Shown here piece by piece: positions 44,035-53,442 of a stretch of DNA of 64,000 bases. Under the pieces are notes generated by a model, which saw only the letters and a list, made by a program, of their open reading frames with translations, was not told where the DNA came from and did no database searches. How positions within the stretch are numbered: the stretch's first letter is position 1; each line of letters begins with the position of its first letter. The translations under genes were made by a program, and so were the position numbers. Location: contig NW_013546926.1 in assembly GCF_000711695.1 (NCBI RefSeq), positions 1 to 64,000 on the forward strand, read 5' to 3'. The stretch is from Tilletiaria anomala UBC 951. Its lineage: Eukaryota; Basidiomycota; Exobasidiomycetes; Georgefischeriales; Tilletiariaceae.

Positions 44035-46053
44035 ATGGCAGCGCAAAGAAAGAGCGACGGCATGGAGCCGCTTCCCGTGCATCACATCTGCAGTTCCTGT
44101 CCTGTCACCTTCGCAACAGATGGGACCAAGCACCGCTGGCTGCTTACGCTGACAGCAGATTCCGCTAGTCTGTACAGCTGTAAAATTGACCCAGAGCAAG
44201 AGCCGAAACTGTGCTCCAAGTTGCGATGCGACCTAAAGCCGGAGAAAGGGGGCAGCGGCAACAAAACGGACTCGGCTTGCTCGCCCCCCTTGGTTCCCCT
44301 CGCCTTTCCTCGCGTCGCAGCGTTTTCGCCAGAAGGCAACTGTGTCGCACTCACTGGCGATGACAAGACTCTTCGTATATGGAAGTTTGATGCCGGTGGG
44401 GAAGGTGAAGGGAGCGGCTTTGCGTACGGCAAAGAGGTGTTACTTCAGCATATACCAAAGCGCGCCTCTGTCCTGCGGTGGGAAGATAACGAACACCTGA
44501 TCGTCGCTGATAGACACGGCGATGTCAGAGTGTGAGTCAATCCTAGCATTATGGCTAAGCAGTTTTACTTGGGTCGCTGACAGATAGACCCGCGCCACAT
44601 GCCCGCTCTATAGATTCTCTCTCCAGACCGACTCGCTGCAGGCGACGTTGGCGCAAAACAACGGAGGCGCGCCGAGTCACAAGCGACAGCACAGGGAGGG
44701 CGGAGATGGATCTTCACGCTCAAAAGGCATTACCGACGAAGATCCATCTACCGCCGAAGCATGCCTTCGCCCACGACTAGGCCATGTAAGCACAATCTGC
44801 GACCTCGCCCTGGCTCCTTTTCCATCTCACCCTTCAACTTCGCCGGCTCTGATCATCACTTCTGATCGTGATGAGCACATTCGCGTGTCGCGATGGGGGA
44901 CTCAGCGCGCAGGCTGGGTGATTGAGAACTTTTTGCATGGTAGCAGAAGTTTCGTTGGTGCACTGCAAGTCGTCCCGCAAACACGAGAAGCAGACGGGAG
45001 ACATATAAACCCGTGGGCATTGCTCTCTTCAGATGGGGGGACCACTCTGCGAGTTTGGGACTACATGGAAAAGGACGTGCAAAAGCAGTGCATTGGCTAC
45101 GTCGAGCTTGATCGCCAGCTGGCACCTCATGTACGGAAAGAGGCGCTGCCAATGGCTGTTAGGTTTCCCAAGCATGCAACTGGTTCGGATCGGAAAGGCA
45201 AGGGAAAAAGCAAAGGCAATAGCAAAGATCAGTGCAGATCAAGGGCCGGTGATCAAGTGGAACCATCAGGCGCAGGCGATGACAGCGTCATGAATGGTGC
45301 TGAAGCCGTCTCGAAGGATGCAGAGGACGAAAGTGCGCTAGCACCGAGAGCAGAAGAGGAGGAAAGCAAGCTGGCCATCACCCAACTCGAGTTGCTTGGG
45401 CATGGTGTGCCCACGCACGTCCTTCTCTGCACAGAAGCGAGCTCAGCTCTGCTCGTTCTACCTCTCAAGTCCATATTCGCTTCGAGTACTGAGGGCCTCC
45501 AAGTGATCCAGATGCCAAGGCCGATCCTGCATGTGCATGTGCAGAAGGACATCCAGTTGCAACATGTACTCATCGCATTGGATGTTCGGCACGAGTCGAG
45601 GAGCGTGGAGGGCAGTAGCGGCAGCATCAACAGTAGCAGCAAGAGGCTGGATGATGTTCAACTGCTTGTGTGGAAAGATGGACAATTGCAGTTGGTCAAC
45701 GATGGCTCGCTGCCCACGTTGGCTTCATTGCAAGCCGACCAAGCTCAGCGCAACAAAGGTGAGTCCGGCGACATCGATGGTGCAATCGGTGTATGCCGCT
45801 GCCCTGCCGCAACCCTTTCCATTTCGCCTAACCGTTCTTTTTGCTTCGCCCAGCTACGCCATCTGTACTCGCCTCGCTCGACCTGTACACGGCGCTGCAG
45901 CTGTACGAAAAGACATCGGCTGAGGGCAACCAGATCAGCGACCGCCATGCTGCCGCACCAGAAGGGTGTGTCACACAAGTCGGCCGCAAAGTTGCGGGAC
46001 GTGCTAGGAACCTGGAGAAGATCTTTGGCAGGAGCAGTATCTCGGCGACGTAG
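44035..46053 (+). CDS. TRM82: Trm82, WD40 subunit of tRNA m7G46 methyltransferase
   Basis: The exons are 44035..44531, 44614..45758 and 45854..46053, with GTGAGT donors and agreeing phases, giving 613 residues. WD40 blades visible are NCVALTGDDKTLRIWKF, HLIVADRHGDVRVFSL, LGHVSTICDLAL (here RLGHVSTIC) with ALIITSDRDEHIRVSRW, and ALLSSDGGTTLRVWDY. The pair GHVS...SDRDEHIRVSR is diagnostic of Trm82/WDR4, including the residues that contact the catalytic partner. The linkers contain charged and Ser-rich insertions, making it longer than yeast Trm82 (444 residues). Trm82 stabilises Trm8 so that it methylates G46 of tRNA. Two tRNA genes lie immediately downstream; that is probably coincidence. Confidence 0.92.
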
Positions 46054-46262
46054 TTGGACTGCCGCCGTACAGTGATCTTTGCTGCGGCTTGCAGTCTCAT
46101 GGAAATTGTGACGAATAACGAATTTTGTATCCACTGCCGGAACATGTCAGTCGCGTGATCTTTGGGTCGAATAGAACAGAAAGGTAGCCGTATTTTTCAT
46201 CCCTTTTGAAAGCAATCATAGAAGAAGGGGTTATATATCTTAGGTAATGCATTGATCCAGCA

Positions 46263-46369
46263 GGCGTGATGCCGGAGTGGTTATCGGGAACGCCTAGAAT
46301 TCGTTCTAGTCCATAGTGGATGACAGCGTTTGGGCTCTGCCCGCACAGGTTCGAATCCTGTTCACGTCG
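46263..46369 (+). tRNA. tRNA-Ser(AGA) with 25 nt intron, copy 1
   Basis: The acceptor arms GGCGTGA and TCACGTC pair over seven positions (one G-U) and the discriminator base is G, as in tRNA-Ser. The anticodon stem is AACGC/GCGTT. The loop carries anticodon AGA at 46296-46298 and a 25 nt intron at 46300-46324, directly after base 37. The long variable arm GGGC-TCT-GCCC and the T arm ACAGG-TTCGAAT-CCTGT are perfect. A T-rich Pol III terminator follows at 46370-46378. Confidence 0.93.
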
Positions 46370-46378
46370 TTTCTTTTT
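46370..46378 (+). terminator. Pol III terminator of tRNA copy 1
   Basis: TTTCTTTTT directly follows the discriminator base of the first tRNA-Ser gene; the uninterrupted T run is five. Confidence 0.7.
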
Positions 46379-46432
46379 AGTTTTCTTATCATTCCTGGTA
46401 ATAATGTGCTATCTATGTTCAATAATATAACA

Positions 46433-46539
46433 GGCGTGATGCCGGAGTGGTCATCGGGAACGCCTAGAATTCGTTCTAGTCCATAGTGGATGACAGCGTT
46501 TGGGCTCTGCCCGCACAGGTTCGAATCCTGTTCACGTCG
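46433..46539 (+). tRNA. tRNA-Ser(AGA) with 25 nt intron, copy 2
   Basis: This is a second copy 170 bp downstream, identical to the first over all 107 nt except one T-to-C change in the D loop (46452). The intron is at 46470-46494 and is unchanged. The block CAGGCGTGAT is shared from two bases before the gene. A short TTTT terminator lies at 46544-46547. Confidence 0.93.
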
Positions 46540-47022
46540 AATCTTTTGTGCACCATTGTTGGTCCTAACAATGCGCCATCGCTTTTTGGTGAGTGGATGC
46601 GCTGCCCATTTTTTGTGTCGGCGCGGCTGGGGGCAGGCTCGAGCCACTTTGTTTATTGTTTTGCCATGGCTGAGATGCAGACGCAACCCTATTCATGTAT
46701 ATATATCTATATCCATCATGGCCTATGCTACACCCAACACCAGTCCAGTGAACATACATATTAACGCGGGGCGGCGGCAATGATCCGCGCGCACAGCACA
46801 GCTTAGCGCCGACAAATCTATCCTCAGTTGGAATAGCACGATGGTTGGCCTGGCAGCTTCGCCTTTTTGATTGCAAGACTACGTCCTGCACCGTATACAA
46901 TGTGAATGACATTGTCTCCTACTGGCCCTGGACCGTTCGGAGTACCACAACTGCCCTCTTGGACCAAGTCCGGAAATGAAACATTCAAGTTCCCTTGAAA
47001 GATCCGCGAGACGTCATTCAAG
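46540..47022. other. Intergenic between tRNA pair and methyltransferase gene
   Basis: There is an AT-rich patch around 46695-46725 (TATATATATC) and no recognisable gene. It presumably includes the methyltransferase promoter. Confidence 0.45.
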
Positions 47023-48054
47023 ATGAGTGGGCGCGCCTTAACGCTGTACTATGAAGAACCGCCGCTCCCGTTCAAGCCCGCAACTCGGGCACTCTTTGAA
47101 TTCACTAGTCCGACCCGATTTCCTCTATCGCTTTTTGACGAAGAGCTCGCCAAGCACGTCAAGAAATGTCGCGATGACGTGTACGCGCGCGTCTCCTACC
47201 CTTGCCTGGGACTGTATCGCTTCCTCGAGCCGGGCTCTCGCGAAAATCCCGTATACACACAAGCGATCGAGTGCATCAAGCAGCAGCCGGACACACGTCG
47301 GATCCTCGACATGGGCTGCGGATACGCTCAGGACATCCGTGCTTGGATCCAGGACGGCGTGCCGTCTACGAGCATCGTCGGGGCCGATCTGTTGCTGGAC
47401 TTTGTCGAAGACTCGTTCGAGCTGTTCGCCGATGAGAAGGGCAAAGACCACATGTACGGCGTCAAATTCGAGCATTGCGACATTTTCGACGAGGACCATG
47501 TGAACAAAGTCAAAGAGCTGAGCCACGGGGGGCAAGGCTTCGATGTCATCTACATCGGCTCCTTCCTGCATCTCTTCGAATGGAGTGAGTTTGCCCGCGA
47601 GTCAGAAAGTATAATGCGTTGGAAGATTCAAGCTGCTGACGTCCAAGGCCGGGTTTTTCGGGCTTATACCCGAGCAGATGCGCAAGCACAGGTCGCCAGA
47701 GCGCTCTCCAACCTCCTGTCGAATGCGCCGGGTAGCCTAATCTTCGGACGACAGTCTGGCATGCCGCCCGGCCAGGCGGGCCATTATGAGCGCCATCACC
47801 GTACCGGTGCCATGGGCGGAAATTCCCAAGCACCGTGGCGGCATGATCCCGACTCGTTTATTCGGCTCTGGCAAGACGAGGCTCGAGGCCGGCAGCAGCT
47901 GCAAGGATCGGGCGGATGGGAAGTTAAACCCGTTCTACCCAACCCGGCCTTCAATTGGGCCGGCTTCAAAGACAAGGATGTTCAAGAGCTCTCAAGAAAA
48001 GACCTTGTGCAGGCCTTTGGCACGGGTCTCGAGTTCCAAATCATAAGAAAGTAA
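47023..48054 (+). CDS. Class I SAM-dependent methyltransferase, AusD-like
   Basis: The proposed exons are 47023..47584 and 47678..48054, giving 312 residues. The 93 nt intron has GTGAGT and GAGCAG boundaries. Its length is a multiple of three and it contains no stop, so the unspliced frame also reads through (343 residues). Motif I is ILDMGCGYAQDIR (94-106), followed by SIVGADLLLDFVEDSFELF for motif II and GFDVIYIGSFLHLFEW for motif IV. These blocks and the later SNLLSNAPGSLIFGRQSG match a fungal methyltransferase family that includes AusD of austinol biosynthesis. The substrate is unknown and no biosynthetic cluster surrounds it, so a housekeeping or stand-alone role is possible. Confidence 0.82.
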   Translation: MSGRALTLYYEEPPLPFKPATRALFEFTSPTRFPLSLFDEELAKHVKKCRDDVYARVSYPCLGLYRFLEPGSRENPVYTQAIECIKQQPDTRRILDMGCGYAQDIRAWIQDGVPSTSIVGADLLLDFVEDSFELFADEKGKDHMYGVKFEHCDIFDEDHVNKVKELSHGGQGFDVIYIGSFLHLFEWSEFARESESIMRWKIQAADVQGRVFRAYTRADAQAQVARALSNLLSNAPGSLIFGRQSGMPPGQAGHYERHHRTGAMGGNSQAPWRHDPDSFIRLWQDEARGRQQLQGSGGWEVKPVLPNPAFNWAGFKDKDVQELSRKDLVQAFGTGLEFQIIRK

Positions 48055-48355
48055 GGATGCACGGATATCTGGGCGCTTGTGTCACTTGGGAAGGTTGTAC
48101 CGTCAATTCAACGGTGGAAGCACATGTGTGATCATGTCTTTACGCTTGCCTGGCGGAGTAATGCCACGTCCCGCGTGCGAAGCGCAAGATGGTGAATCAG
48201 TCGGCAATGCGATAATGAGGGTGGTGGCAAGACAATTGCGATAATGCAGGTTGAATGGACACACATGCGAAATGCGGCTTGAATGATTCAAATTGGAGTC
48301 GGAACTGAGCCTGAAAGCGCCATGTGAGGCTGTGCATGCTCCGTCAGAAGCACAG
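48055..48355. other. Convergent 3' intergene
   Basis: This is the space between the convergent methyltransferase and SMP/C2 genes. Nothing is recognised. Confidence 0.5.
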
Positions 48356-51300
48356 CTATGTCTCGCTAGCCACCGTCTGATCGCGGTCCTTCTTGCCCTT
48401 GAGTTTGAGCGAGAGGTTACGCGCGCGTGTCTTGAGGCCATCTTTCGCCCAGACCGACGTGCGCACAACTTGGTAGCCGTACGAGCCGCGGTGGCGGGCG
48501 TCTGCAGGGAAATGGAACAAAGGCGGTGTCAGCATTCCAAAGACGAGTGGCCAGTTAAACCATCGGTCACCGAGCACTCACGCAGCGCTTCTGACTTGGC
48601 CTTGTTGACCTCCTTCTTTTCGTTTCGGTCGATGACGCCATCGTGGTTCGCATGCGAGTTGATCTCTGCACGCTTCGGCATCCCCTCAAGGCGATTGAAA
48701 ACCTCAAATTCGTGACGATCCGTCTGGCCGACGGCGAGCTTCTCGTGGTCGAGATCGAGGCCAGGATCGACCATGATGCGCACACACAGCTTGCCAACGA
48801 TTTCGTACTTGTGGTTCTTGTGTGTCTCTTCGCTGATGTAGTTGCGCTTGAGCGTACCTAAGTTGGGGCCGACAAGGATGGGGATCTCGAGATCGGTCTG
48901 CTCGTTATCGACAATGTCGCAGAGCCACTGGGCAGCAATAGCATCAGGCTTGCCGCCGAGCGGGCCGAAGGACGCGCTTGGGCCAATGTCGAACGCGAGG
49001 GAAGAGGAGAAGCGGTCGTAGACCGGTAGGCGAATTACCGCATCCACATCCTGGTTCTTCGTGTCAATCTTCTGCGTGGTGTCGCCGGTGGACACGACGA
49101 TCTTCTTTCCAGCCAGCTTGGACTCCCACTCGGGCGAGGCAGGCTTGATAGTGATGGGCGAGAGCAGCTCGACGGTTGCCGTGTCGCTGCCGAGTAGCGC
49201 CCTAGGAAGCTTCATCTGCACGCTACGGAAAACGAACGAGAGATGGATCTTGCCGAATGCGACACCGTCCGAGAGACTAAAGCTGCGCGAGAGTTGGCTT
49301 GAATCCTTGAACAGTTCCTTGAGGGGGATCGCGACGATGCCCATGATAGGGTCGTGTTCGCGCAGGCGCGCATCGCGGACACAAATCGCCACGCGCGTCT
49401 CGGTCCAGTCGCGCACAAAAATTTCACGACCAGCGTTGAAGAAGGGTGCATTCTGTCAGCCATGAGGAGAAAGAGGAAGCAGTCAGTCACGCGTGACAAG
49501 TTCGGAAAATCCCGCAAAGGAAGAACATGACACGAACCGTGTACTGCTTGACCCTAGTCTTGTAGACGATGTCATCGTTGAGGATGATTTCGCAGTACGA
49601 GCACGGCAGCTTCTTCTGGCCTTCCTCATTATCGATGTCCTGGCCGGCAGTGCCCTCCCTGGCCTTGCCCATGTATCCCTTCTCGACGTCGCGGTTCTCG
49701 AGTCCGTCGATATGTTCAACAAGCACGCTGAGGATGCCGCATGGCCACTGTGGGTCGGGTGGGCAATGCAGCGCGTCAATATCCACTTGTGAATCGGCCG
49801 CGCCAGCCTTGACCTTCTCCATGTCCTCCTTCTTGCCCGATTCCATCAGGGCCTTGTTGAAAGATGCCTTCTCGAAGAAGCCAACCTTGTAGTGCAGACA
49901 GCCCTGCATCGAGTCGGCGTCTTCGAAACCCATCAGCTTGTCCTTGCATTCTTGGAACTTGTTGGGGTTCTTGACGAGCTCGGCGACGTCCTTGGAGACG
50001 CGGCCGATGATGTCGTCGGCGGTGCGCTTGTCTGAGTCCCAAAGTTGCAGCGAGAGCTTTTCGTCGGCCTTGATGTCGTCTTTGGTGATGAGCACAAAGC
50101 ATGTCTCGTTCCACACCGGGTTCAGGTCCTCGAAGATGATTCGCGACGAGTAGAGCGGCCTGCCAAACTTGGCGAGCGAGGCGATTATATACGGGTCCGA
50201 TTTTCCGTTTGCGTCCTGCGCGCTGAGGTTCTCGGCATGCGATATCTGCACAGCAATCACGCCGATGGCGTCCGTGTCCTTCTTGACGCCGCCGCCCGCG
50301 AGCATCTGCGCCATGTTGAGTGTCATGCTCTTCGGCGCGACATACTCGTTGGCCGCCGCGGCGATCGAGCTTTGCACAAAGCCGCTGATCAGCGGCAGGT
50401 CCAGCACGTTCGGCAGCGCCTTGAGCATCGGCACAACCGACACCTCAACGCGTGGCACGCCCATCAGGCTGAACGTCAGGTTGCGGATGTACGGCGCCTC
50501 AGAGATGACCTGGCAGCGCAGGCGCACCGTGCCGGAGATGTGCTCGATCTGCACCCAGACCGGAAACGGGATTTGGAACAGGTCTGCCCCAGAACAAAAA
50601 GGTATTTTTGGCGACCGCACAAGCTTGAAAGGAGGGAAGATCCAATACCCGACACTCACCATAGGCGCCGAGGTAAAACTCGATCATGAGATGGATGTTG
50701 TCGGAGCGGGACGCGCCGGGACGGGCGCTGTAGCTAAAGCTGATTTCGTAGTTGAGGAAGTCGCCTGACTCGTCGGCATCGGCGACGCCGTCTTTATCTA
50801 CATCGACGAGGTCGCCGGGAGTGGTGTCTTGCTCTTCAGTATGGCCATTGCTGCCGCTGCTGCAGATGCCGTCTTCCTGCCCCCTTTTACTCTGTGTGAT
50901 CCATTCTTCGCGCGGATACTCTTTGTCGGTCATGAGGTCGCTGAGGCCGCGGATGGCGATGAAGCGGAACGCGTTTGTGCCGATGCCGAGGTCGTCGACT
51001 TTGACGGCGTCGATAAAGCCGGGGAGGCTCTGCTGCATCACGTCCTCCACCTGATCGGCGATGGGAACGAACGTGGCGGGGTCGATCTGCTTCCAGAACG
51101 TCGCGATGGCCGCGTTGAGCCATTCGACGCTCTCGGGCATCGGCGGGCTGAATGCCTCGCCTCGCGCGCGGTGCATGTGCATCCGCACGTCCTCGATGTC
51201 CTTCTCGACGCGGCGGCCCGCGACTCCGAGAGCGCTGCAGCCGCCGACACAGATGGTGGTGAGCACGGCCGTGCGCAGAAAGAAGTGCACCCAGCCTGCG

Positions 51301-52148
51301 CCAAACGCGACGAGAAGCCATGTGAACAGCAGGCTGGTGGCGAGCGCGAGAGCGAGGCTGTCGAACGTCCTGCGCAGCTGCTTCAGCCCCGTCGACTCGA
51401 CCGCTGGCGGGAACGGGTACAGCAGCACATTGCTCGGCTGTGTCGGGTTCGGCGCAGTGAACTTGCTCGACTGCCAGTCGCTCTGTGGATCGACAAAGTT
51501 CGTGGAGAAACCGCCCGGGTAATGCGAGTCGAGCTTCTTCGGGTCAATCTTGGTGTGTTTGCCTGCATCGCGGATGATCACCTCGCCCCCCGTTGTTGGA
51601 TCGCGGACTTTCCTGAAGGCAGTCGGAAGGGGAGGGGCGATTTGTCAGATCGCTGCCTTCGATTTCCTCTTACTATCGTTGGGCTCCACCCACCTGGTCC
51701 CCTTGGCCTTGAAATGTGCGGGCTTGTCCTTGGGACCTGCAGCCGCCTTGAGGCGGTCCTTTTCCTTTTGTCCGCCATCGGCACCGTTTGGTTCGTCTTC
51801 GCGGGGGATCTTGTCCAGATTGTCCAGATCGGTCATCGTAGCGCTGTCATCATCATCGGTCTTGTTGTCGCCCTCTTCGTCCCCTTTGGCGCGCGAGTGC
51901 CTCTGCCTGAGCCCATCATCGCCTTTGGTGACATCCGAGTGCGTCGTGAGCGGCGGTGCAGGCTGGCCGTGCTGGCTGTGATGACTAGCGGGCACTGCTT
52001 GCTCGTCTGCTGCGGTTTTAGGCAGGTTGGCGAACGAGTTGGTCTTGGTCGCTGCGCGCTCGCGTGCTACCTCTACATCGCGGTACTCCTGCACGGTGGG
52101 CACGTGGTGCCGGTCCGAGTAGCCAGACCCGTAGCCGTAGGTCGCCAT
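48356..52148 (-). CDS. SMP- and C2-domain membrane contact-site protein (Mug190/tricalbin-like)
   Basis: The exons are 52148..51694, 51612..50660, 50583..49538, 49452..48582 and 48501..48356, all in phase, giving 1156 residues. The first 150 residues are charged and disordered. A hydrophobic hairpin at about 237-282 (LALALATSLLFTWLLVAFG, then TAVLTTICVGGCSALGV) is followed by an SMP lipid-transfer domain from about 313 to 565. The SMP domain begins SVEWLNAAIATFWKQIDP, typical of extended synaptotagmins and tricalbins. C2 domains follow: the first at about 577-700 with DANGKSDPYIIASL, the second at about 770-900. Within the SMP region a DVDKDGVADADE loop (422-433) fits the EF-hand consensus, and a second partial one lies near the C-terminus. 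Such proteins bridge ER and plasma membrane and move lipids. S. pombe Mug190 is the nearest named type I can suggest. Confidence 0.88.
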
Positions 52149-53442
52149 GTTTGGCTGTTGGTCGAAAGCTTGGCGGGTGATGAATGAACAGAGATTGCTT
52201 CGAAAGTCCAGCCAGTGTTGCGTTCTTCCGCCTGTCGCTGGGTTCCAATGATTTGAAGCACAATCGCCGTTTACGATACAAGAAGCATCCCAAGCTCCAC
52301 CTGGCAGGGATTGCTGTTGGACATGCCGCGATGGACTTGTTATGCCCTGTCCGTCACAGCGACGGGGATGAAGTAGGGGGGGTGAACCGCTCAGATAGGC
52401 CGGGAACAAAAGGAGGTACTAGCTGGGGCTCTCCTCTGATGGATGGTAGTCGCAGCGCGATTCCCCATGGGATGGAAGCGGCAAGCGGACGACGAACCCA
52501 CAGCTGCAGCTTGCACTGCAATGGGGCCTAGAGGAGGTCGTATGCTCTCACTCTCACACACACCATCTTCTCGCCGCCTCTTTTAATGAGGAGAAAATGG
52601 TCTGCACTGCACATTGATCTGACCTTTCACTCTTTCGTCGCCGTCTTCGTCGACATGTCGAGCACGAGCCTCTCTCTCTGTCCCTCTCTTCAATGGGGAG
52701 AATCAGAACTGACGCCCGCGCGTACTATTACGTCATCGCGCATCTCACCGCTCTCCGCCAAACGCAGCCCCGCCTCACCACCAAGCAGGCGCCGAGGTCA
52801 CAAGTCAAATACGTACATGCACCCGCCGTGTGTTTCTGTAGCACGCCTCGCAACAAGAACAATGGACGCCAGAACCTCCCTTCCGTCGGGAATACGGCGC
52901 TCCAACGGCGTACTTATGTCGTCCCCGAAGGTGAGAATTTGACCCGAACACGCTGCTAGCCAAAAGAGGATAATGCAGGACGATAAAACAAGCTGGGTTG
53001 ACCGACCAAAAACCGGGGGCTGTATGTGTGTAGAATCGTGGAATGCTCCCGCGGATAAGCTGCTGCATATCGTCGTGTCCGAATGCTCAGTAGTCATTCT
53101 TGCGCTTCTCGTCCGTGATGCTCCGTGATGTATCCCGCGACCCACCCAGAGTATGCTTGAAACCAGAGCGCACGGCATGCTTTCAATACTGGCCAGCTCA
53201 AGTGACATACGCTACTATCTCCCCGTGTGTGGCAGCTTCAGCTGCTTGCAGGTCCCGTCGGAAGTGGATCCAAATGGAACCGACGAGGGTAGTGGAGAGT
53301 TTGCCGATGGCAAGCGGATCAAGGAATCTTCGGACCTTTTGACAGTATCTCGTCGTGCCGAAATTCTAAAATGAGAAGCACACCCTCCAGAACGCGCAGT
53401 GCAATATCTCGTAGGAATTGTTTGCTTTCACTTGAGCAACGG
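52149..53442. other. 1.3 kb intergene
   Basis: The left end should hold the promoter of the SMP/C2 gene and the right end the 3' region of the WD40 gene. Open frames up to 136 codons have no family resemblance. No RNA gene was seen. Confidence 0.45.
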
